Shown: piece by piece, positions 46,601 to 64,000 of the stretch
Layout of the letters: every line of letters starts with the position of its first letter
Position numbering within the stretch: position 1 is the stretch's first letter
DNA from: Halichondria panicea
Taxonomy: Eukaryota; Porifera; Demospongiae; Suberitida; Halichondriidae
Reading direction: 5' to 3'
NCBI RefSeq assembly: GCF_963675165.1
Contig: NC_087389.1
Location: 344,001-408,000 of the forward strand
Length of the DNA stretch: 64,000 nt
Position numbers and translations under genes: made by a program
Notes under the pieces: model-generated
Told to the model about the DNA's origin: nothing
Seen by the model: only the letters and a program-made list of their open reading frames with translations
Databases searched by the model: none

Positions 46601-49600
46601 ACTGTCTGAGGCTTTGGATGTACTCCATGACCTTCGGACTCCGGTGTATGGCAAGGGGGGGCAGCCTCTTGACAGGAGTAAGTTGGCATGAAGACTGTCA
46701 GGGAAAGGTCAGCATAATTATGCAGTACATAATAGTTTCAATGGGGAAGAAGGAATGTGTGTGTGTGATCTAGTGCTGACCTCTGGTGACTTTTTGAGGA
46801 AGAACTGGACCAGTTTTAAAGCAGCACACAATCGGTCGGGACTCTCCGCGGTCTGTAAAGGATGTACATAATGCTATGTAAATATCACTCTTAGGATGCT
46901 TAGAATTCTATGAATACTGAACGTACGTTTAATGAATGGTACGTAGCTAGTGTAACAGTACCTTTTGTATCTCATAGCTGAGCTGAATAGGCTTTGAGTT
47001 GCCCTGTATGAGAGGGACAGTCGTGAAATGGTTCATATACAGTAAAAACTCACCTCAACAGTCAACTCCTTCCAAGTTGAAGCCAGCTTCACCGTAGAGC
47101 CTATCACACCACTCCTCACACCACTGCTCTCCTCTGTGCCCAACTGCTTACGGTCATCCACTGAGCACACTTGTCCCTTGTCTCTACATGGATCTACTTC
47201 GGTGATGGCTTTTGATCTCTCTGGTTTCAACGTTGCATCGGCATTTTCCAATTTGTTGACCTCTGAACTTAGCAGTGACCCTGAGGCTTTGACATTTGAT
47301 CCGGCGGTGACCTCCGAACCTTGTGTAGCTGGTAGACAGTCTCTGTGATCATCAACTTGTGGTGTGGGTGGTAGACTAGCTGTGACGTTCAATGTGTGTG
47401 AATCATGTGATAGTTGTGAGGAGATGGTTCGATAATTTGACGTAAGTGATGAATCGAGGGTTTGGGTATTGTAAAAATTGAGAGAGTTTTTGTCGAGGCT
47501 CCACCTCAGAGTGAGATAGTCCCTCAGTGAGAGCAGAGTATCAGAGCCTTTCAGATGGAGCCTAAATATATCATAATTATAGTTTAAACACAAATAATTA
47601 CCGGATTGCTTCATTACTGTACAGTATACGTACAACACAATAACATAGCATCACTACCTTATTCTAGGGTTATGCGATAGAGCCTGCACATGGAGCCATG
47701 TTGAGGAGGTCAAAGGTCGTAGTTCAACCACACACAGTCTGTTATCAACCGGTATGGGCCCAGTACTTGTCAATGCACTGCTACAGCACAAGAAATACAC
47801 AAATTACGGTAGGCCGTCTTCCAAGAAAAAAATACACTTTGCTGTAGGCCTTACCTTTCAGGGGGGGTGTTGCTAATGGTAACAGTGGGTGTGGTCTCCC
47901 CCTCCCCCGGCTGATCTTCACTGACAGGTTTGCGAGGAGGACCACGAAATGCACCACAGTTTGGGGTACGTATTCTAGGAGGCAATGTACAATTTTGACA
48001 AAAGTTTTGAGAAACTTCTTGTAAGTCTTGAAATGCCATAATGAGCAAACACAAAAACACATACACATAATTATGTATATACAATTATGCAGCCTCTAAA
48101 GATTCTTACTGAGCTTTTCTTTTCCCTTTGACTCTACCAGGCACACTTGTCACACTGCAAGTGAGAGATATGTGTACTGATTATAAGTAGGCCAGTAGGA
48201 GGAGACACACTAGGGACACACTACAGACATAACTCAAAATGGACAAATATAATTATTTAAGTGAGGTCCAAATGAGTAATGAACTTCCAACCAACGTGTT
48301 TACTCACCCATGAAAGACGAGCTCTGAGAGCCTCTTGCTGATGCCGTGGTCTCCAAGATTCTTCTTCCTGAGCTTGTTGTAACAGACCAGAGCCACCAGA
48401 TCCAGACTCTGCTTGGTCCCGTTCACCATCACAGTGTCCTTCACCTTCCCCTCACTCTACATGCCAGGGAGGGGGGGGGGTACATGTAGTTACTGTACAC
48501 ACAATCAACGATAGCTAGCTCACCTTGTCAGTTTGCAGTGAGGTGGGGCTGGCCTGCACTTGATCTTTGACTGATACTTTCTCTTCAGGGGACGGACAAC
48601 TCTTCACTGTATTTAGGGAGGACGATGACATCACTACAAATATCAAACAACACATGGTCACACCTTCTTGCTCTTGATTGCCTCCACTGCCATTGAAAAC
48701 AGGTGATGCTGGATCCATCTCTTCCATAGACGAGTCTAAATATCCCTCTGCGACCTCTGCACTCTCAGTGTCACCTTTGCATTCTTCAGTGTCACCTTTA
48801 ACTTCTGTACCCTCCGTGCTGTGAGGGTCGTCCAGTACCGAGTCCTCGTTGAAGTCACTCAGGGGAGTTTGAGGGGTGGAGCTTATTCCCTTGGCACCAC
48901 TGCCAGCTTTCTTGGGCTCTGAATGTGAGACGTTTACACAAATAGAGATAGGGGAGGTGGCCTTACCTGAGGACTGGGGATGGATGAGGAGTGGCTCTAC
49001 TTTGTGCCAGTTACGATAATAGAAGAACCGCACCTGCCATAACAAAAAGAATTGTTGTAACTATTATCATCATTAAAATACCAGTCCATAAGATATTAAC
49101 CACAGAGCCTGTGAAGGGGAGTCTGACCTGATTTTTGGTAAGGTTGGCCATGGTAGGGTCGTTGAGTTTCTTTTGTTTGCTCTGCATGTATTTGAGGATC
49201 TTCACAAAGTCCTTGCCATGCTGGGGGAGTGGAGGGGTGGGTGTGGTTAACAGAGGGTAGGGTTGGTTAGGGCGCGGCGGTGATTACCTGCAGGAGGCCC
49301 TCATAAAATGCATCAATGGCGGCTGTAGTCCAGGCCTGCCTCTTGCCTTTACTAGGACCTGAAGACACTGCTGTTGCTGCATGAACAAAGATGTGGAGTA
49401 ATAAACGAGTGGGTGTATCAAACAATGCTGCTAAAGTAAAGTAGAACAGTATAATGAGCAGGTACAATTAACAGATGTAGTGATGGATACTTAGCATATA
49501 TACGTGTCCACACCACGCGTCTACACACTGACATACATACTCTTCTGTGAGTCCGAGGGATCAATCATTCTCCTCTTCTTGGGAGCAGGCTTCGGAGGCC

Positions 49601-49770
49601 TCACCGACTTCTGCAACACAAAGTATGTATGGTGTATTCTTATAAATCAAACACATCTGAAGTATCAATAATTAGCAAATGCAAGTAATCACCTTCTCCT
49701 TCTCTTTAGAGTCCTTGCTGCTCTCTCCATCTCCTTCTGCTGCCAGAGCTCTCTTCCTGGTCACAGACAT
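43657..49770 (-). CDS. CRAMP1: Cramped-like chromatin protein
   Basis: SANT-domain nuclear protein of the cramped family; in flies a Polycomb-related factor and in vertebrates an activator of linker histone H1 genes. Twenty-three exons, 3,621 nt, 1,206 aa, all phases consistent. Basic N-terminus (RPPKPAPKKRRMIDPSDSQK), then the SANT-like block: KRQAWTTAAIDAFYEGLLQH, GKDFVKILKYMQSKQKKL, NQVRFFYYRNWHKVEPLL. A second conserved block follows: SLDLVALVCYNKLRKKNLGD, RIRTPN-type strand (QIRTPNCGAFR), and ELRPLTSSTWLHVQALSHNP ahead of PRIRL. The middle is Ser/Thr/Pro- and Gln-rich (exon 44645-45224). The C-terminus (CRSFLEETSVDFIQKFKELA) matches the conserved end of the family (NSIDYISRFNDLA in vertebrates). 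Divergent start with ANKRD16, 248 bp apart. Confidence 0.92.
45906..46087. mobile_element. MITE-like element, 'tagcgggtat' family
   Basis: Left end taccgtatagcaggtaattt; right end ...aaaataactcgctatacagta, near reverse complement. Same family as 54633-54800. It lies in a CRAMP1 intron (45898-46135), taking up almost all of it. Confidence 0.7.
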
Positions 49771-50018
49771 GACAAGGCTTGCTAAATAGCCTGTAAGCAG
49801 TGGCCGAAGGCTGCCTTGTTCATGATAGATTTAGAAAAGGCAAGCGCAAAGCAATGATTGGTGCTGGCAACGCCCATTATTAACTTTGTTGCGTAAGGGA
49901 AAGGTCGTCGTTAGAGAAAGTGTCAACGTTTTGCTATTGAAAGAGTAGGGGAACAATCGTCATAGGAAAAAACTGTTGAAAAGCTACCATTGTGCACTAA
50001 TTAGAATTTCACAGTTTA
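49771..50018. promoter_or_regulatory. Divergent promoter, CRAMP1 / ANKRD16
   Basis: 248 bp between opposite starts. The word aaaggtcgtcgtta occurs at about 49901-49914 and again at 51440-51453, just 3' of the ANKRD16 stop codon, so the same 14-bp word flanks the gene on both sides. No TATA box seen. Confidence 0.45.
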
Positions 50019-51424
50019 ATGGCTGAAACAGGCACTCTGTCTCTTGAAGCAATCAACAGCTTTTTGAAAGATATTCAGCATGGAGATCTACCAGATATGG
50101 ATAAGCTTGTGTACAAGTGTGGTCTGAAATCATCTCAGAACTTTAAAGATGTGCTGATGTGCTCGAATCGACATGGTGATACTCCGTTGTTACTGGCAGC
50201 TCGTCATGGTCATACAGAGATGTTGAGAACTATTCATGAGGAGTATGACGTTTCTCTAGATCACTGTAATAAAGATGGGAAGAGAGCGCTACACGAAGCA
50301 GCCCAGAATGGCCAAACTGAATGTGTACGATATCTCATAGAAGCTGGTTCCACTCTAGACTGTCTGAAGAAAGCAGACTGGTGGGCATATGTTCACATAC
50401 TAAAGCCTTTCCTTAATTCCACATCATGATAATATAGCCTTGACTCTAACTAACCACAGGACTCCTCTGATGCTGGCTTGTACCAAAGACAGCCTGGACA
50501 TTGTGCAGACGCTAGTGAGCTATGGAGCATCTCTGTTACTAAGAAACAAGGACGGCTGGAACCCATTTCACATAGCCTGTCGGGAGGGCCATATTGCCGT
50601 GGTGAGCTTACTGCTGAGCAGCCATCCTGGGTCAGAGCATTGGGACACTGTTAGTAATAATGGGAGGACTCCTCTCCACACAGCTTCACTACACGGGAGG
50701 GTAGATATCATGAAGTTATTGAGAGAAAGGTGAGCAGTTTGTGACGTCCTTTAAATGATACTTTCTAGATCTTAATTGTGCCGTATTTGAAGCAATACAA
50801 TGTACATGCTCTATCTATCTGTGCGCTCTTGTACCAACCGCATGTATGTATGTATATACATATATGTATTGACAGATTGAGTTATTTTGCTGCAGATGTA
50901 GCTATGACGCCAATAGACAGGACAGCTGTGGAATCACTCCACTACTGGACTCTGCCAGAGGCAATAACTCAGATGCTACAAGCTTCTTACTGGAGTGTTG
51001 TGGTGCTCGGATAGACATGGTAGACAGCCTGGGGAGGCAAGCCATCCATCACGCTGCTCAAGCTGGGGCTATCAACTCTTTGCAATGTCTCATAGACCAT
51101 GGTGCTGATGTGAACAAGACTGCTAGCATTAATGCTATAACACCTTTGCACTATGCATCCAAGGTAAGAATTGATAGTCAACAATTGTAATAATGATGGT
51201 TTCCCTTGTGCAGGAAGGTCAGTCAGAGGCAGTGTCTCTGTTGCTACAGTGTGGGGCTGACCCTTCCCTCCGAGACAAGAGAGGAAGAACAGGTGATCGG
51301 GTCATGTGCTCATGTTAGGGAATTATGGTTGATGTTTCATTCTACAGCACTGGATTTGGCAAGAAATGCAAGAGAAGGCACACAAACTGTTGCATTACTA
51401 GAAACTGAACTAGTACAGAATTAA
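50019..51424 (+). CDS. ANKRD16: Ankyrin repeat protein, ANKRD16-like
   Basis: Vertebrate ANKRD16 binds alanyl-tRNA synthetase and captures misactivated serine; role here is by homology. Five exons, 50019-50380, 50460-50729, 50896-51163, 51214-51292, 51348-51424; 1,056 nt, 351 aa, close to the 361 aa of the human protein. About eight ankyrin repeats fill the chain: GDTPLLLAARHGHTEMLRTI, GKRALHEAAQNGQTECVRYL, TPLMLACTKDSLDIVQTLVS, GWNPFHIACREGHIAVVSLL, GRTPLHTASLHGRVDIMKLL, GITPLLDSARGNNSDATSFL, GRQAIHHAAQAGAINSLQCL, ITPLHYASKEGQSEAVSLLL. Repeat count and length favour ANKRD16, but ankyrin proteins are easily confused. AATAAA at 51499-51504. Confidence 0.85.
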
Positions 51425-51586
51425 GAAAGCGTTTTGGGAAAAGGTCGTCGTTACGACTAACTCTGTTTACACAAACTCTCTTGGTATGTGGTTCAACAAA
51501 TAAAAATTTTTTTTCAACAATAATTATATCAACAGTACAAACAACGTGGGTGAAATAAACACACTAATATCCTGTGCTATAAAAGA

Positions 51587-52047
51587 CTATGAAGTTCTAA
51601 GTACTGTGAGATGGCCAGGGGCATCAGCAAACATGAACTTTAGTTTGTAAGCCTCAGCTAGTAAGAGTTCTATTTCACTGTCTCTCCATTTTGTAGTGGG
51701 TAGGTTCTGTAAAAATACCATTATATCCTGCAAAGGAGATAAAAGGACAAATCATTAGATAGCAAGTTTAACTAAAGAGCAAAGATTAACAGTTTGCAAA
51801 AGATCACCAAACTACTATAATTAAGGATGTGTACCTGAAATTCTTTCTGTGCTTTTATTTTCGTTGAGAAGTGAGCCAACAGAGCAGCACACACGTACAC
51901 ATGGAAGTTGGCAAACCCATCTCTCTCAGACTGAAAGTGAAAACAATAATTATTGTCCTAAACACATTACGTTGAGTAGCACACTCAGTTAAGTATAATT
52001 ATTGTGAATGAATGTTATTATAAAGCTATAGGGATTGCCATGACGTA

Positions 52048-52087
<40 letters not shown>

Positions 52088-55000
52088 GTGTGTGTGTGGG
52101 TGGGTGTGGGTGTGTGTGGGTGTGTGACTGTACTAGATAAGAGTCCCATAGTCGGATGACACATCGTAGGGGGAATTCCCTCAAGAGGAGGTTGTTCATC
52201 CATCGAAACGCAAACTGGATGTATTCGACTGAGTTCCGAGTGAGGTGAACAGACAGTGACTCTGAGGGAGAACAATATCAGAGTAGCTATGGTCAACCGA
52301 ACAGTAACGACTGTATTGAAACACTGCTAAGGGTGCCTTGAGTAAGCATTCCTTGATGCGCTGTAGCTGCACCACAACAACATATAAGGCAACTGATTTA
52401 TAGCCAATTACTCAAACGTTTGTCAGGAACAACAATTACCAAGTTTGAGCATCTGTTTTGACAGCCCTTAAAATTAATGGTTTTAGTGGTAAACAACAAT
52501 CACAACAATAGCACGTCATACGTCAGCCACACAACAGTGACAAGCTCACACTGTTATATAAGCACAGTGTGTACTCACCATCCAGTCTCTTCATGAGGTC
52601 CTTGAGTGCCAGAAGCTTGGTCTGAATGCCCGGCTGAGCAAGGGTGTAGTTGTCTTGTATGCCCTCGAGCATCTTCTGCATACACCAGAAGCTGTCTGCC
52701 TCAATGCACTTGAGTGTGCCCTCGGGCAGCTTGGTGAGGTCATACGTCTCAGGATTCTTATCACCAGCTGTTTAAAGGGGGACAAAGAAACCTGCTCATA
52801 TCAACCACACAGACAATGGTCTCAATATAGGGCTTATTATTCCTAGACTAGACAGAGGCAATAGTACACTAGACACAGGCGTCAAATTGATGCAATTACA
52901 GCGGCAGAAATTTTTTTTTTGTAAGACTAAGTACAGAATGGTGCCGGCTATAATGATGGGCGAATATTCAATTAGAGTGGTGTTGTAATTACATCAGTTA
53001 ACTACGCTACTCACAGATGTAGTAAGAGAGGAAGACAACAAAGAAAGGAGTGATGAGGTCGTTGATGCCCTGGACATAGCCGCTAGCAGGATGTCTCATG
53101 GACCAGATGAATAGCACTCTCTGGAAACACTCCTGAACTATCTTCTGTTGGAAGAGGGGGATCTCAGGGTTCATCCGAGGCACGTCTATTGATATCTGCA
53201 CACACAGGGGAGAGAAACATACCACATTCAAGTTCAAGATTGTATTGACAATGTCACATTAGATGGGACAGAAAGGGGGAGAGACATCAGAGTAAAGCCA
53301 TCCCTATAATACTCTAGCACAATAATACAATAGGTCTGCATACTTGTGCTCTAGGACTATGGAGACTCATGCACTCACCTGTCTGAAGGTGTCAATGTGT
53401 TGGGGGTCCGATCTGTTGCCATAGTACTGGTCGATGAAGTTGTAGTATTCTTGTCTCTTCCTCTGCAGTGTCTCCTCACGCCTATCAATGTTGGCCGGTA
53501 CATAACCCTAGACACAAGAAAACACGTGCAAGCTAACAAACAAGACTTTGTTAAGCAGATACTACAATAGACGAATGTCATGTTATAAACACGCTGCTAT
53601 TCTAAGAGGTCAGAGGGTTGAGCTATTCAGCCTGTCAATGCACTAGAACACAAAGGCACAAAGTAGCAGAGCTACAGTTGCTCATGCCAACACAGTGACT
53701 CACACAAAGCAGCTGCCAGGTAGTAGCACGTACTGGAGATGGAATACCTGACCAGCTGAGCTTACGTAACTCATCTGCAGACAATGCACTAATGCACACA
53801 TTGTACACTGATTAGGACACAGTTTACCTAAGTCTGTATTTGGTCCTGCTAAAAGCTTTCCAAATTTTTGTAGCCTCATAGTTTCTCTGTCAGGAGGGTC
53901 AAAGAAGTCAGTGGGACTGTCTGATCTCTCCCTACCTGCAGGGAATGAATCAGTGGTATTATGTGAGCATCATGTGAGCATGAATGCAGGGACAAAGGTT
54001 AGACACAGGTATTCACAAATATTATAGTATGCACATAAATGCCGAATATAAGCAATGGATTTGTTCCATTACAGACAGTTGAATAGCAATGACTCACTTC
54101 CCGGCTGATCTGCGAAGGCCTTCCGCGGTTTATCCGACTGTGAGCGTGGTCTGGAACGAGGGGAGCCTCTGTTCTTCACCACGTCCACAAAGAATGCCTT
54201 TAGTTCAGCTAATTGCACATAAACGAAGAAATTATTCGGTCACACGCTATCAACAAGGACAGTGACACATGATCTAGCGCCACAGCTTATGAATTTTCTA
54301 TTATCTCTACACTCTACAATTAATTGTAACACCTGCTGTAACTCTATCAGGTACAGGGGGCAATGATGATCTCACTAGAGGATAAAATCACTGGTATTTC
54401 GCTGAACCCTTGGTGTGAGGGTGTCTAGGGAGGATTCACCTTTCTAATTGAACAATGCACTCAACCATACCTGCCTGATTTCCCATAGTGCAAGCAAACA
54501 CAAGATTAAAAATCCATTCTCAACACCTAATCAAAGATAGCATATCATATTCTCAGAGACAAATCCCTCGCCAAAACTCAGCTGTAATTATTTTACCTAT
54601 GCCCAAACAAACCATCCCTCTCAGCAACTAGCTACTGTATAGCGGGTATATTTTGAGGGTACAAACTCTCACAGAATGACGGTGAGAAAGGTTTTCACGG
54701 ATTTAATTTTCATATGCATGCGATATTAAATTTGCGGTATATGCTTAATCAGCGAAAACCGCAAACATTTATACCCTCAAAATATACCCGCTATACGGTA
54801 CCTCTGTGCTCACCTGATTTGCCCTTTCCCTTGGAGTCAGCCCGTGGTCTACCCCGGGCCCTTCTCTTGTCAACCTCCAGGGACGCCATTTCTGTTGATA
54901 GGTCCGAGAAAGCTTCTTCTTTATCGTCCCAAATATCGTCGGTCTCTTTAGAATATTCTTCAAATGTTTTGCTCCTTGGTCTGGCCACTCCTCCAGGGGC

Positions 55001-55500
55001 ACCCGCCATCGCACTGGGATAGGATAATAACAAGATGGTGAATAACTAGTATAGTACTGGAATGGACTTCTGAGATCATGCATGGAATCAAGATACTGGA
55101 ATGGACTTCTGAGATCATGCATGGAATCAAACAAACTACACACTATGTAAAATGTAGTTTGTAAAGGTAATATAATAGTTTAGGATATACGATACACTAA
55201 ACAACTTATAATCAAGGGAGAATAGGGTGTGGCTATATGATTCTACCAGTCCGTCTCTACCCACCCACACACTAGTCAGGTCATGTGATAACTCACCCAC
55301 CTTGGTGTTTGGGTCATTGTGTGCAGTTCAGTATCCAAACTGTGTGTGTGTACTTGTTGAGGTCTGTGTGGATAGGGGGCTTTATATAGAACCAGTGTTC
55401 ACCAATATAAAAGCTAAGGCACTCACCTTCCTGGTAACTTTGTGTTGCTTCTCTCTCCTTTCTTCCAGAATGATTGTCTGGGGGAATCACTGCTTGCCAT
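51587..55500 (-). CDS. TBC1D22: TBC domain Rab GTPase-activating protein, TBC1D22-like
   Basis: RabGAP of the Golgi (binds ACBD3 in vertebrates). Eleven exons sum to 1,428 nt, 475 aa, phases consistent. N-terminus MASSDSPRQSFWKKGEKQHK has the family's FWK motif; a Ser/Arg-rich linker follows. The TBC domain starts at LRKLSWSGIPSPVRATTWQL and GYVPANIDRREETLQRKRQE; the catalytic Arg finger is in ISIDVPRMNPEIPLFQQ and the Gln finger in SGYVQGINDLITPFFVVFL. Then ADSFWCMQKMLEGIQDNYTL, EYIQFAFRWMNNLLLREFPL, RLWDSYL, DGFANFHVYVCAALLAHF and EAYKLKFMFADAPGHL close the domain. Both catalytic fingers are present. Exons run 55427-55500 down to 51587-51727. Divergent start with polymerase nu. Confidence 0.94.
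52049..52128. repeat. (GT)n/(TG)n microsatellite in TBC1D22 intron
   Basis: Interrupted TG repeat (tgggtgggtg interruptions) ending 6 bp from the donor of the exon at 52134-52261; on the transcribed minus strand it reads (CA)n just downstream of that donor. Confidence 0.9.
54633..54800. mobile_element. MITE-like element with about 33-bp inverted ends, 'tagcgggtat' family
   Basis: Left end tactgtatagcgggtatatt continuing ttgagggtacaaa; right end is its reverse complement with one or two changes (tttataccctcaaaat...cgctatacggta). Nearly perfect arms make this the youngest-looking of the three copies seen. It lies in the TBC1D22 intron 54209-54813, 13 bp from the exon. Confidence 0.85.
55051..55132. 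repeat. 39-bp tandem duplication
   Basis: The unit atactggaatggacttctga... ending gcatggaatcaa is present twice in direct succession within the first intron of TBC1D22. Non-coding. Confidence 0.85.
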
Positions 55501-55754
55501 AGCACGAACAGTACATGGTTGTCCACCTTCTCAGCTAGCTAACAATCATCAAAACCATACACGTACACAGAGCCTAGCCACACTTACCAGCTCAGCATAA
55601 TAATAATAATTACAGTGTTGTCATCATTCTGAAAAATAGGGGGAGGGGCTCAAACCTGCAAACGCCGTTGTATTAGAATCAAGTTGCGTCTATTAACTGA
55701 AGCCAAGTGGAGCAGTCCTACTCTTCTCTTCTCCTTCCATAGTTACCAGGTTAC
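55501..55754. promoter_or_regulatory. Divergent promoter, TBC1D22 / polymerase nu
   Basis: 254 bp between the two start codons. Contains a purine/pyrimidine run (ctactcttctcttctccttcc, about 55719-55739) just upstream of the polymerase start, a possible initiator or TOP-like pyrimidine tract. No TATA box seen. Confidence 0.4.

Positions 55755-64000
<8,246 letters not shown>

Overview
This window is a gene-dense eukaryotic (animal) segment. It carries many short spliceosomal introns (GT..AG, often 50-300 bp), metazoan-specific genes (PTP-PEST-type phosphatase, KIND-FERM-PDZ scaffold, PQBP1, cramped-like, DNA polymerase nu), AT-rich introns full of 'aattat' and 'acatgta' words, and short inverted-repeat elements. 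This suggests a compact-genome early-branching invertebrate; a demosponge (Amphimedon-like) is my best guess, by inference only. Splice sites were chosen by eye; for the complete multi-exon models the exon lengths sum to a multiple of three and reading phases agree at every junction.

Layout: muskelin 5' end (-, 806-1486); ATP synthase gamma (-, 1753-3239); TMA7 (+, 3329-3759); KIND-FERM-PDZ scaffold (+, 4014-14422); RasGEF protein (-, 14726-21172); ethanolamine kinase (+, 21496-23193); kinesin-8 (-, 23338-31757); unrecognised 361-aa protein (+, 31980-34083); PTP-PEST-like phosphatase (+, 34475-39699); candidate 72-aa selenoprotein with a SECIS element (-, 40020-40483); PQBP1 (-, 40922-42547); unrecognised 221-aa protein (+, 42698-43467); cramped-like CRAMP1 (-, 43657-49770); ANKRD16-like (+, 50019-51424); TBC1D22-like RabGAP (-, 51587-55500); DNA polymerase nu (+, 55755 to beyond the right edge), with a mucin-like secreted-protein gene nested antisense in its second intron (56528-57886).

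Seven head-to-head gene pairs have start codons only about 90-325 bp apart, so bidirectional promoters are the rule; convergent pairs end 145-460 bp apart. The genes are mostly housekeeping or signalling genes (translation, mitochondrial ATP synthesis, splicing, chromatin, membrane traffic, DNA repair polymerase, cytoskeleton) and do not form an obvious pathway.

Most notable: the small minus-strand gene at 40162-40483. Its only plausible start is ATG-TGC followed by an in-frame TGA, then a splice into a conserved-looking exon. About 70 nt past its stop codon lies a sequence that folds by hand into a eukaryotic SECIS element (ATGA / AA / GA core with two supported helices). I read it as a previously unannotated selenoprotein beginning Met-Cys-Sec.

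Repeats: a 344-bp foldback element in tandem (1-800, diverged copies at 11085-11735), several MITE-like inverted-repeat elements, a short tRNA-derived element, a 173-bp tandem duplication, and long CA/GT microsatellites that flank four polymerase nu exons as mutual complements.
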